A stretch of 12,424 nucleotides of DNA, taken from an uncultured Clostridium sp. GTDB taxonomy: Bacteria > Bacillota > Clostridia > TANB77 > CAG-508. This document shows positions 1 to 7,488 of this stretch, piece by piece. The notes beneath the pieces are model-generated. The model had not been told where the DNA came from. It made no database searches and saw nothing but the letters and a program-made list of their open reading frames with translations. Every line of letters starts with the position of its first letter. Within the stretch, counting starts at the first letter, position 1. Where the stretch lies: positions 1 through 12,424 of the forward strand of contig USMK01000036.1 of NCBI GenBank assembly GCA_900555835.1, written 5' to 3'. The translations under genes and the position numbers were made by a program.

Positions 1-48
1 GATGTGTCCCCAATGAGTCATTTTGACTCAAAAGGAAACGTCCCCTAT
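1..48. repeat. Partial palindromic repeat at window edge
   Basis: The first bases hold a 7-bp perfect inverted repeat, TGAGTCA (14-20) and TGACTCA (24-30) around TTT. It lies between two copies of GTCCCC (6-11 and 40-45). The layout resembles the short palindromes spread through clostridial genomes and often linked to Y1/RAYT-type transposases, but no transposase is in the window and the element may be cut by the edge. The assignment is inference. Confidence 0.3.
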
Positions 49-57
49 GAAGCAAAC

Positions 58-108
58 AAAAAAACGACAACTAAACTTAGCATAAAATACTAAGTTTAGT
101 TGTCGTTT
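58..108 (-). terminator. Strong hairpin, probable intrinsic terminator (- strand)
   Basis: A perfect 19-bp stem (62-80 with 90-108) closes a 9-base loop. On the minus strand the stem runs into seven T (A-run at 58-64 on plus), the form of a rho-independent terminator. On the plus strand there is only GTTTCTATA after the stem, so minus is the better direction. No gene can be recognised directly upstream of it: the M41 peptidase has its own terminator at 409-439. Confidence 0.6.
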
Positions 109-408
109 CTATATCAAATTCATTTATTTCATTATTTTCTAATAAAGATGTGTGTGTGTGTGTGTACAACGACAAGGCTTTCAGCCATTTTTGTATTTAC
201 CATTTTCTTGCTCCCTTTGTTTTTTATTTTTTCCTTGTTCATATGTTATCATATTTTCATTGTAATTTTCAATACTTTAATTATTTTTTGTTCGATTTTC
301 ATGTTTTTTTATTATTTCGACTTTTTTCAACTTTTGGCATTCATTAATTTTTTTGCTCTTTTCACCACTTATGTAATCATCATATTTTTTATACTTTGTC
401 AACATTAT
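109..408. other. No recognisable gene; TG microsatellite
   Basis: About 300 AT-rich bases lie between two hairpins. They contain a (TG)8 tract at 149-164. Open frames exist on both strands but are short, hydrophobic or low-complexity, lack convincing ribosome sites and match no family I know. The stretch may be spacer or decayed sequence. Confidence 0.5.
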
Positions 409-439
409 AAAAAAGCTCCACATTATGCAGAGCTTTTTT
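409..439 (-). terminator. Terminator of the M41 peptidase gene
   Basis: The arms AAAAAAGCTC (409-418) and GAGCTTTTTT (430-439) enclose an 11-base loop. The hairpin starts ten bases after the stop codon of the minus-strand peptidase gene. A/T runs on both flanks mean it could end transcription in either direction. Confidence 0.75.
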
Positions 440-448
440 AGTTAGATG

Positions 449-1210
449 TTATTCGTTCCTATTTTTTTCTAAAAATTCAACCACCTTATCTCCTTTTAAT
501 TCGCGTTTCAATTCGAGTTCTTGGGTCAATGCCAGCAAAAGTTTTTTATTGTTTTTCAAAATTTCTTCTGCTTTGCTCTTACACTCTTGTAAAAGTTTGT
601 CAATTGCTATGTTCAATTCTTCTTCATTTTTATAAATAAAACATTCTCCCATAGCATATCTAGACAAACACTTTTTAGCCAAATCGATTGCATCTTTAAC
701 ATCCTGATTACACCCATAGGTATGTTCGCCAAAAGCTAGATCTTCTGCAACCATCCCTCCGAGGTACATGGCAATTTCATCTCTTAGCTCAGATCTAAAA
801 TCCAATCTATTTTGCATAAAAGCTACCTTACCAAAAGAGTTGTTTTCTGGTTTTGTTGTAACCAGTTTAACTTTAATATTCAAAGCCCATCCCACGATAG
901 CATGCCCTGCTTCATGAACAGAAGTAAGTTTTAACTCAGCAGGATTTAAAGTATAAGTGCACTTTTTCTCAACCCTAATCTGCAAATAAATATAAAAAGC
1001 AATAAAAAACAAATAAGCACACAATGCAAATCCTTTAAACAACAGCCAAGCCAAAACATACAGCAAAATGTTAATAGCCAGAAACTTCATAAAATAATCT
1101 TCATTATTTACCAGTCTATGCTTCCAACTCTTCCATCCAGCCTTTCTCCGCTCAATAGCATCAGCCAAACTCTCAACATTTTTAACCAAAAAATCATTAT
1201 AATCCTGCAT
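449..1210 (-). CDS. Membrane-anchored M41 (FtsH-like) zinc peptidase lacking an AAA domain
   Basis: The 253-aa protein has a basic N-terminal segment, two adjacent hydrophobic helices (about residues 42-78) and a peptidase M41 domain. The zinc motif HEAGH is at 99-103. A downstream GCNQD segment with Asp170 matches the third metal ligand of FtsH, and GGMVAEDLAFG precedes it as in FtsH. FtsH proteases are about 600 aa with an AAA+ ATPase between the membrane helices and M41. Here that module is absent, so the enzyme would have to act without its own unfoldase; the substrate is unknown. The start is ATG at 1210, eight bases after AGGAGGA (1224-1218); an in-frame TTG one codon earlier is too close. 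Codon use (TTG, CTG, GAG, AAG) differs from the gerA and rnr genes. One codon, at 1150-1148, is CGG read in frame as Arg21. Confidence 0.8.
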   Translation of the reverse strand: MQDYNDFLVKNVESLADAIERRKAGWKSWKHRLVNNEDYFMKFLAINILLYVLAWLLFKGFALCAYLFFIAFYIYLQIRVEKKCTYTLNPAELKLTSVHEAGHAIVGWALNIKVKLVTTKPENNSFGKVAFMQNRLDFRSELRDEIAMYLGGMVAEDLAFGEHTYGCNQDVKDAIDLAKKCLSRYAMGECFIYKNEEELNIAIDKLLQECKSKAEEILKNNKKLLLALTQELELKRELKGDKVVEFLEKNRNE

Positions 1211-1279
1211 CAAGCATTCCTCCTAAGTAAAAAAACACATCTAACCACAACAAAAATACAGCCATTGCCATATACATTA

Positions 1280-1308
1280 ATTTTACCACATTTACATAAT
1301 ATTTGCAA
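1280..1308 (-). promoter_or_regulatory. Candidate sigma-A promoter for the M41 gene
   Basis: On the minus strand TTGCAA (1308-1303) and TAAAAT (1285-1280) are separated by 17 bases, a good vegetative promoter. The -10 lies about 70 bases upstream of the ATG at 1210. The call is based on sequence match only. Confidence 0.5.
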
Positions 1309-1438
1309 CTTTTCAATCCCCCCATCTATTTATCTTATTTTTTCTTTTAAATAGCATTAAATCAATAAATAGAAGTTACCTTTTCTAATTAGAGTTTACT
1401 TTTTCAATTGACCAATAGGAATATGAACATATAGAGTA

Positions 1439-1618
1439 GGGCAAATCCGAGCAAAAATATATATTAAAATGCAGTGACGCGCAGTTTGGAAGGATACACT
1501 TCATACAGATAAGCCAGATTAACTCCTCCATGCTTTGACAATTCACTAGCTACCTCATATGATTAATCCGCCCAGTAAGGAACGAAATTTTAATATATAT
1601 TTTTGCTCGGATTTGCCC
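1439..1618. repeat. 180-bp element with 32-bp perfect terminal inverted repeats
   Basis: Bases 1439-1470 and 1587-1618 are exact reverse complements (32 bp). An imperfect outer extension pairs GTA at 1436-1438 with the CTAC beyond the right arm. The 116-bp interior is richer in GC than the surroundings and has no complete gene. On the minus strand it holds an open stretch of about 32 codons ending at TAA in the left arm. I see no target-site duplication. It could be a MITE-like element or a long hairpin acting as 3' processing signal of spoIVA, whose stop is only 12 bases away. Confidence 0.65.
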
Positions 1619-1630
1619 GGCCTACTTACA

Positions 1631-3109
1631 TTACAAAATGATGCAAATCAACCCTCCGCTTCCTTCATTCACAATCCTCTCCAAAGTTTCCTGCAACTTA
1701 CCTTGTGCTTCTTCCGGCATCCTAGAAAGCTTATTCTGCAATCCTTCATTCACAAGCTCATGCAAACTCTTTCCAAAAATATTAGACTCCCAAATCTTCT
1801 TCGGATCATTCTCAAACTCAGAAAGCAAATAATTTACAAGCTCCTCAGACTGTTTCTCACTTCCCACAATAGGCGAAACCTCTGTCTCAATATCAGCCTT
1901 AATCATATGTATACTAGGTGCCTTAGCTCTAAGTTTTACCCCAAATCTGCTACCTTGTTTAACCATCTCAGGCTCCTCTAAAATCAAATCCTCCATACTA
2001 GGTGTAACAATTCCATATCCCTTAGACTTCACTTCTTGCATAGCATACTCAATTTTGCTGTACTCCTTCTTAACTTTTGCTAATTCAGAAATTATAGCAA
2101 ATAAATCGCCTTCGTTTTCAACAGTAACTCCTGAAATCTCTGTTAGGACTTGATAAAATAGTTCTTCCTTTAAATTGATTTCTAATGTTACACTACCAGT
2201 ACCCAGCTTGATTTCGTCAGTTATAACCCTTGTTATAATCTCTGTTTTCTTAATTTTTTCAACTCCTGAATTTATCTGTTTCAAAGTTTGAATTCCCTTA
2301 AAGGCTTCTTTCACATTTGTATATAAAGTATTTTTTATCCAATGTGTTGAATCTAATCCTTCAACCCATTTTGGAAACTCAATATTTATTCTTTCTACTG
2401 GGAACTCATATAATATCTTGCTAAAAATTTGATTGATATCATTAATATCCAAATCTAAGCAGTTTGTTCTTACAACACTTACTCCATACTTATTTTCAAG
2501 CTTTTCGGATAATGCAATTGTATAATCCGAATTGGGATTTTCAGAATTTAGTACAATAACAAAAGGCTTTTTCAAATCCTTTAATTCTTTTACCACTCTT
2601 TCCTCTGCCTCTATATAATCTTCCCTTGGAATGTCTGTTATAGTTCCATCTGTTGTTACTAATATGCCTATTGTAGAATGTTCTGTTATAACTTTTCTTG
2701 TGCCAATTTCAGCAGCAACCTCAAAAGGCATTTCTTCTTCTGACCATGGTGTTTTAACCATTCTTGGCATGTCATCTTCTAAATATCCTATTGCATTATC
2801 TACCAAATATCCAACACAGTCTACTAGTCTTGTTTTTAATTTTATATTGTCGTCAATTGTTATTTCTACTGCTTCATTTGGTATAAATTTAGGTTCAGTT
2901 GTCATTATTGTTCTTCCAGCCGCACTTTGTGGTAATTCGTCTCTTGCTCTTTCTTTTTTATATGTATTTTCTATATTTGGTATTACAAGTAAGTCCATAA
3001 ATTTTTTTATAAATGTGGACTTTCCTGTTCGAACTGGTCCTACAACGCCAACATATATATCTCCTTCAGTTCTTTTAGCTATATCTTCATATATTTCTAA
3101 GTTTTCCAT
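1631..3109 (-). CDS. spoIVA: Stage IV sporulation protein A, SpoIVA (coat morphogenetic ATPase)
   Basis: SpoIVA coats the outer forespore membrane in the mother cell, hydrolyses ATP to polymerise, and forms the base on which the spore coat is built. The 492-aa length equals that of the Bacillus subtilis protein. The N-terminal TRAFAC-like NTPase domain has Walker A GPVRTGKS at residues 24-31, followed by DCVGY and a VLNSENPNS segment. The C-terminal half carries the usual GYG-VTPSMEDL and RFGVKL blocks, and the protein ends in the hydrophobic tail expected for membrane targeting. The start ATG at 3109 follows AGGAGGT with an 8-base spacer. Codon use changes inside the gene near 2065: A/T-ending codons before it, mostly G-ending codons after (GAG, AAG, TTG). 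This suggests a mosaic gene. It is divergent from gerAA. Confidence 0.95.
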   Translation of the reverse strand: MENLEIYEDIAKRTEGDIYVGVVGPVRTGKSTFIKKFMDLLVIPNIENTYKKERARDELPQSAAGRTIMTTEPKFIPNEAVEITIDDNIKLKTRLVDCVGYLVDNAIGYLEDDMPRMVKTPWSEEEMPFEVAAEIGTRKVITEHSTIGILVTTDGTITDIPREDYIEAEERVVKELKDLKKPFVIVLNSENPNSDYTIALSEKLENKYGVSVVRTNCLDLDINDINQIFSKILYEFPVERINIEFPKWVEGLDSTHWIKNTLYTNVKEAFKGIQTLKQINSGVEKIKKTEIITRVITDEIKLGTGSVTLEINLKEELFYQVLTEISGVTVENEGDLFAIISELAKVKKEYSKIEYAMQEVKSKGYGIVTPSMEDLILEEPEMVKQGSRFGVKLRAKAPSIHMIKADIETEVSPIVGSEKQSEELVNYLLSEFENDPKKIWESNIFGKSLHELVNEGLQNKLSRMPEEAQGKLQETLERIVNEGSGGLICIIL

Positions 3110-3155
3110 TTTAATTTACCTCCTAATAAAATGTTTGTACACTTAAACTTTAATA

Positions 3156-3185
3156 AATGTATATTATTTTCTGGTCAAATTATAC
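3156..3185 (-). promoter_or_regulatory. Candidate sigma-E promoter of spoIVA
   Basis: On the minus strand GGTATAATT (-35 region, 3186-3178) is followed after 14 bases by TATACATT (-10, 3163-3156). This resembles the mother-cell sigma-E pattern (ATATT, 14-15 bases, CATACA-T), and spoIVA is a sigma-E gene in Bacillus. The predicted start would give a leader of about 40 bases. The match is imperfect in the -35. Confidence 0.4.
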
Positions 3186-3268
3186 CTGTTTTTCTAAAAT
3201 TTTCCATAGTATATTTTTTTACTGTTTTGACACATAATACTAGTAATGATTATTTTAGGAGTTTGCAA

Positions 3269-4954
3269 ATGAATAATACAAAAAAATTTGTTAATTTATT
3301 AAAAGATATCTTCTCTTATACGGAAAATGAGGAATACAATTTTTCACTTCCAAATGAAGATACTTCTAACATACAAGAAACTGAACAGACTGAATATAAT
3401 GATATTTTTTCTACTCTTAGTGTAAATTTAGAATATATGAAATCTAAATATAATTCCTTAATTAGTAATGATATAAAATTTAGAGAATTCAAATTTAATG
3501 CACATGATAAGGAATATAATGCCTTTATTGTTTACATTGACGGAATGGTTAATTCTGATGCGATAAATGATTTTATTTTAAAACCACTTATGATTTTAAA
3601 CAAAGGTATTAAGCCCCGTCCTCTATCCACTGCTATTACTAATAATATTACTGTTAAAAAAGTCAAAAAATTTAATTTAGAAGAATATATTTTAAATTCT
3701 CTTATACCTCAAAATGATATTACAAAAATTTCTGAATTTAATGATATTATTTCTGATATAAATTCCGGAAATTGTGCATTATTTGTGGATACTTTGCCTA
3801 TTTCTTTTAGTTTAGATGTAAAGGGGTTTAAGCATAGAAGCGTTTCTGAACCGCAAAACGAAGTTGTTGTTAAAGGCTCCCAAGAAGCATTTGTTGAAGT
3901 TCTTAGAGTTAATACTTCAATTTTACGTAGATTGGTAAATAGTGAAAATTTAATTGTAGAAAATTCCACTGTTGGCAAAATTAGCAAAACCAAAATTGCT
4001 GTGTGTTATTTAAAAAATATTGCAAATAATGATTTAGTTGGAGAAGTTAAATATAGAATAAATAATTTAGATATTGATAGTATTATTTCTTCTGGTCAAT
4101 TAGAGCAATTAATTCAAGATAATGGAAATACCAGTTTTCCTCAAATTATTTCCACTGAAAGACCAGATAAAGTCGCCAATTTACTATTTGAAGGTAGAGT
4201 TGCAATTATTGTAAATGGTTCTCCCTATGTTTTAGTAGCCCCTGGAATATTTGTAGATTTTATTTCTTCTCCTGAAGATTTAAACTTAAAGCATCAATTT
4301 TCCAATGTTTTAAGAATCATTAGACTTATTGCTATGTTTTTCGCTTTGCTTTTACCTGGACTTTATATTTCAACTACAACTTATCATTCTGAACTTATTC
4401 CAACAGAACTATTATTTGCAATTGCGTCTTCTAGGGAGTCTGTTCCTTTTCCTATTATTTTTGAAATTTTAATTATGGAAATTTCATTTGAATTAATACG
4501 AGAAGCTGGTCTTAGAGTTCCTTCTCCTATTGGTCCTACCATAGGTATTGTTGGTGCTTTAATCTTAGGAGAGGCTGCTGTTAGTGCTAGTATTGTTAGC
4601 CCAATTTTAATTATAATTGTGGCAATTACAGGAATCTGCTCATTTGCCGTTCCAAATTATGAATTAAGTTTTACTCTTAGATTTTTGCGTTTTATATTTT
4701 TATTTTTAGGTTATATTGCTGGATATTTAGGAATTATTCTTGGTCTTTTAATATATATATGTATACTTGCAAATTTAAAGTCTTTTGGTGTTCCATATTT
4801 AGCTCCTTATGTACCATCTGAAACAGGAAATAATACAGATACTTTTTTTGTTCATCCAATTTGGTTTAGAGAAAAACGTGCTAGCTTTTTGGATACCAAA
4901 AAACCTATTAAAGAAAATAATATATCTATGGTCTGGAAAAAATATAACCATTAG
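3269..4954 (+). CDS. gerAA: GerA-family germinant receptor subunit A
   Basis: This is the A subunit of a spore inner-membrane germinant receptor that triggers exit from dormancy when nutrients bind. The 561-aa protein has a soluble N-terminal half and a membrane domain at about residues 348-505 that begins after the family block GRVAIIVNGSPYVLVAP. It contains the conserved segments SRESVPFP, EAGLRVPSPIGPTIGIVGAL and LGEAAVSA, then several helices and a short hydrophilic tail. The ATG at 3269 is chosen because TTAGGAG sits seven bases upstream. An in-frame ATG at 3131 would add 46 residues unlike the family, has no ribosome site of its own, and lies in the divergent promoter region. First gene of gerAA-gerAB-gerAC-D, expected under the forespore factor sigma-G, though I see no convincing sigma-G site. 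Confidence 0.93.
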   Translation: MNNTKKFVNLLKDIFSYTENEEYNFSLPNEDTSNIQETEQTEYNDIFSTLSVNLEYMKSKYNSLISNDIKFREFKFNAHDKEYNAFIVYIDGMVNSDAINDFILKPLMILNKGIKPRPLSTAITNNITVKKVKKFNLEEYILNSLIPQNDITKISEFNDIISDINSGNCALFVDTLPISFSLDVKGFKHRSVSEPQNEVVVKGSQEAFVEVLRVNTSILRRLVNSENLIVENSTVGKISKTKIAVCYLKNIANNDLVGEVKYRINNLDIDSIISSGQLEQLIQDNGNTSFPQIISTERPDKVANLLFEGRVAIIVNGSPYVLVAPGIFVDFISSPEDLNLKHQFSNVLRIIRLIAMFFALLLPGLYISTTTYHSELIPTELLFAIASSRESVPFPIIFEILIMEISFELIREAGLRVPSPIGPTIGIVGALILGEAAVSASIVSPILIIIVAITGICSFAVPNYELSFTLRFLRFIFLFLGYIAGYLGIILGLLIYICILANLKSFGVPYLAPYVPSETGNNTDTFFVHPIWFREKRASFLDTKKPIKENNISMVWKKYNH

Positions 4955-4971
4955 TTTTAGGAGTGATTTAT

Positions 4972-6066
4972 TTGAATTTTAAAAAGATTTGCATAAATGA
5001 AGCAATTGCTTTATTTATTATAATTATAATTAATCAAGTTATTTTAGGAGTTTCCAAAGAAATTATTACAGATACTGCTAGTAGTGCTTGGCTTCATACT
5101 ATTTTTCTTTCTTTACTTGCCTTTTTCTTATTTTGGATTATTTGCAAATTATTTGCAAAATTTATTAACCTAGATATTATTGATATTAGCAAATTTTTAG
5201 CTGGAAATATTCTTAAAACAATTGTGTGTATTGCTTTAATTGGATTTTTTATATTATCTGCTGCACTAATTATTGCTCATATGGGAAATTGTTTAAGTAT
5301 TATTTATTTATCTAATACAAATGTGTTATTCATAATTTTACTTTTTCTTATTGGTTCTATTTTTATTGCCAGATATGACATAAATGTAATTGCTAAAACA
5401 GCTTTAATTGTGCTTTGGATATTATTTATTCCTGTTATGGCATTGTTTATTTATACTGGTATAAAATTTGATTTTACACATTTAACTCCTCTTTTGGGCT
5501 ATGGATTAAAAGAAACTTTTTTTGACAATTTAACAAATTTATATGCATTTAGTGGGTTAATTTATTTATTCCTTATAACTCCACTTTTAAAAGATACTAC
5601 AAAGTTCAAAAGAATTGGCATAATTTCAGTTGTTATTTCTTCTTTGTACTTGCTTTTTACTGTAATTTCGCTATTAGTAACATTTCCATTTGCAAGTATT
5701 ACAGAGGATTTGCTTTCAGTTTATCTTTTAGCCAAAGCAATTTCTTTTGGTCCCATACTAGAAAGAGTTGATGCCTTATACATTTTTCTATGGATTTTAT
5801 CAACATTTTCTTATTTAAGTATTATTTTTTATTTTCTAACAAGTACATTTCAAAAGATGTGTAATTTAAAAAACAGATCATGCACAATTTATGCTTTTGC
5901 ATCAATTGTTTTAGGAGTTACTCTTTCAATAAAAAATGTTACAGATTTAAGATTTTATCAGCGTATTATATTTTCATATTACTTTTTAGCACTATTTGTA
6001 CTTTTATTTATTATATTATTACTTGCATATTTAAAAAGTAATAAAAAACCAATTCCTCTAAAATAG
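4972..6066 (+). CDS. gerAB: GerA-family germinant receptor subunit B (spore permease family)
   Basis: The B subunit belongs to the APC-superfamily endospore permeases and is thought to hold the germinant-binding pocket. The 364-aa protein is hydrophobic throughout with about ten membrane helices, beginning with NEAIALFIIIIINQVILGV and containing the GxxxE-type spacing of the family only loosely. The start is TTG at 4972, eight bases after AGGAG (4959-4963). The in-frame GTG at 4963 overlaps that ribosome site and cannot be the start. It follows gerAA by 17 bases, and gerAC starts 13 bases after its stop, so the genes form one transcription unit. It contains no CGG codon. Confidence 0.92.
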   Translation: MNFKKICINEAIALFIIIIINQVILGVSKEIITDTASSAWLHTIFLSLLAFFLFWIICKLFAKFINLDIIDISKFLAGNILKTIVCIALIGFFILSAALIIAHMGNCLSIIYLSNTNVLFIILLFLIGSIFIARYDINVIAKTALIVLWILFIPVMALFIYTGIKFDFTHLTPLLGYGLKETFFDNLTNLYAFSGLIYLFLITPLLKDTTKFKRIGIISVVISSLYLLFTVISLLVTFPFASITEDLLSVYLLAKAISFGPILERVDALYIFLWILSTFSYLSIIFYFLTSTFQKMCNLKNRSCTIYAFASIVLGVTLSIKNVTDLRFYQRIIFSYYFLALFVLLFIILLLAYLKSNKKPIPLK

Positions 6067-6079
6067 AAAGGATACATTT

Positions 6080-7310
6080 ATGAAAAAAATATTTTTTTTA
6101 ATAGGTATTGCATTTATTATTTTACTTCTTTCAGTTACTAATCATAATTCAATAAGTCAAAGTGTAGAAAATCTAGCATATGTTATTGCTATTGGTATTG
6201 ATAATGGTGATACTAACTTGCTAAAACTAACATTTCAAATTGCAACCCCTTCTGGTTCTTCAAGTTCTGGCAAATCTGAGCAGTCCAGTGGTTCTACAAT
6301 AACTACTGTTGAGTGTGCAAGCATAAATTCTGGAATTAATATGCTTAATAGCTATATTAGTAAAAAACTTAATTTATCGCATTGCAAAATTATTGTTTTT
6401 TCCGAAAATTTTGCTAGCAATGATATAAGTGACGAAGTTGCAACATTTATAAATAATACTGAAATTAGACCTGATTGCAGTATTGTAATTTCTAAGTGTG
6501 ATGCAGAAGATTTTATCAATATTAATCAGCCTGTTTTAGTTACTCTAACTGCTCGTTTTTACGAAATCGTGTTAAGTTCTGGTGATTATAGTGGTTTTTC
6601 TAAAAATGTTACTTTATTAGATTTTTATAATTCTTTAAAAAATAATTATTCAGAACCTACTGCTATTTTGGCGGGATTAAATTTACCTTCTACCCATATT
6701 ATGCCAAATGATATTAATTATATTGATATAGATAGTCAATACACAGCTAGCCAAGCAAATATTTCTAATAAAAATAATATGGAAATAAGCGGTCTTGCTG
6801 TTTTTCATAATGGTATTTTAGTTCGGAGAAATGACCTCTATGGATAGTTTGTGTTATCTAATATTAAACCAAAAGCTTCAAACAGCATTAATCAGCATCC
6901 CTGATCCATTTGATAACACAAAGCTTATAAACTTATCTGTTTTACAATTAAAAAAACCAGATATATCTGTTAAATTAGTAAATGGCTCTCCATATATTTC
7001 TGTTCATGTGTATTTAAAAGCAACAATTGTTTCTCTTGCTTCTAACTCAGATTTCTCTGTTAAAAAAAATTTAGATATTATTTCTGAATACGCTAATAGC
7101 TATATTGAAAATCATATTTTTGATTTTTTATATAAAACCTCTACTGAATATAATTCAGATATTGTTGGTCTTGGCAAGTATTTGTTACCTAATTATCTTA
7201 CTTTAAATGATTGGTATAATGTGGATTGGCCATCTAATTACAAAAATTCTTTTTTTGATGTTTCAGCAGATGTTAACATTGTTGCTTCTAATTTAATTTT
7301 GAAAAATTAA
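6080..7310 (+). CDS. gerAC: GerA-family receptor subunit C, requires +1 frameshift at a CGG codon
   Basis: The C subunit is normally a lipoprotein on the outer face of the spore inner membrane, needed for receptor function. Frame 0 encodes 255 aa and stops at 6845-6847. A +1 shift at CGG 6824-6826 (GTT-C-GGA-GAA) joins residue Val248 to the remaining 161 aa, giving 409 aa, a normal family length. The joined LVGE matches the family's 'LVG' turn, and the tail has the usual C-terminal blocks (EYNSDIVGLG, NDWYNVDW). The ATG at 6080 follows AAAGGA by seven bases. The N-terminus has a hydrophobic helix (residues 4-19) but no lipobox cysteine, so it would be a membrane-anchored rather than lipidated protein. 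If the frameshift is not decoded, this is a pseudogene or a sequence error. Confidence 0.85.
6821..6830 (+). other. CGG +1 frameshift site in gerAC
   Basis: The frame-0 codons are GTT CGG AGA. Skipping C6824 gives GTT GGA GAA ATG and restores the GerAC reading frame for 161 more residues. There is no homopolymer at the site. The P-site codon GTT would not re-pair well one base on (TTC), which speaks against simple peptidyl-tRNA slippage. Confidence 0.7.
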
Positions 7311-7319
7311 GGTGATTTT

Positions 7320-7488
7320 ATGAATATATTTTTATGTATTTTTAGTATTTATGCTTTTATAAAAACTATTTCATATGGTTTATTTGAACTAAATAAAAAC
7401 AATAACAAGCCACGGGTTTGTGCTTGTTATTGTTTTAGGAATTATTGGTATTGTTTTTGCTAATATTGCAATTTGGTTTATTTATTAA
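7320..7488 (+). CDS. Small two-helix membrane protein (gerA-operon 'D' type), requires +1 frameshift at CGG
   Basis: This gene is too short for most gene finders. The ATG at 7320 follows AAGGTGA that overlaps the gerAC stop region. Frame 0 gives 47 aa with a nonsense-looking Cys-rich end and stops at 7461-7463. A +1 shift at CGG 7413-7415 (CCA-C-GGG-TTT) gives a 55-aa protein with two clean helices (residues 2-22 and 33-55) split by an Asn/Lys-rich turn. Small two-helix 'D' proteins are known companions of some GerA-type operons and modulate receptor output; the assignment here rests on size, topology and position. Its stop (7486-7488) overlaps the convergent rnr stop. A 15-bp hairpin lies inside the coding sequence. 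Confidence 0.6.
7396..7436. terminator. Bidirectional hairpin; likely rnr terminator
   Basis: A 15-bp perfect stem (7396-7410 with 7422-7436) closes an 11-base loop containing CGGG. Read on minus it ends in GTTTTTATTT, 49 bases after the rnr stop, a good intrinsic terminator. Read on plus it ends in GTTTT but sits inside the small D gene, so it could also stop part of the gerA transcripts early. Confidence 0.65.
7410..7419 (+). other. CGG +1 frameshift site in the D gene
   Basis: The frame-0 codons are CCA CGG GTT. Skipping C7413 gives CCA GGG TTT GTG and opens a hydrophobic helix that ends at TAA 7486-7488. The site lies in the loop of the hairpin at 7396-7436. Confidence 0.55.

Noticed and set aside
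374..402. Minus-strand TTGACA at 402-397 as a promoter for a small RNA ending at the 62-108 hairpin
   Set aside because: No acceptable -10 lies 16-18 bases away; the nearby TATGAT is only 12 bases from the -35.
100..441. Open reading frames over the TG tract on both strands
   Set aside because: They are low-complexity hydrophobic or Lys/His-Thr repeat translations without family similarity or a convincing ribosome site, and their reading depends on the repeat number.
1471..1586. Short minus-strand reading frame inside the inverted-repeat element as a gene
   Set aside because: It has about 32 codons, no ATG with a ribosome site and no recognised family; it is better treated as element interior.
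3205..3211. CATAGTA as sigma-G -10 for the gerA operon
   Set aside because: The match to CATACTA is good, but no TGAATA-like -35 is found 17-18 bases upstream.
3131..3268. Earlier ATG for gerAA at 3131
   Set aside because: It adds 46 hydrophobic residues not typical of GerAA, lacks its own ribosome site and crosses the divergent promoter region. ATG 3269 has AGGAG at the right distance.
4963..4965. GTG as start of gerAB
   Set aside because: It overlaps the AGGAG ribosome site itself; the TTG at 4972 has correct spacing.
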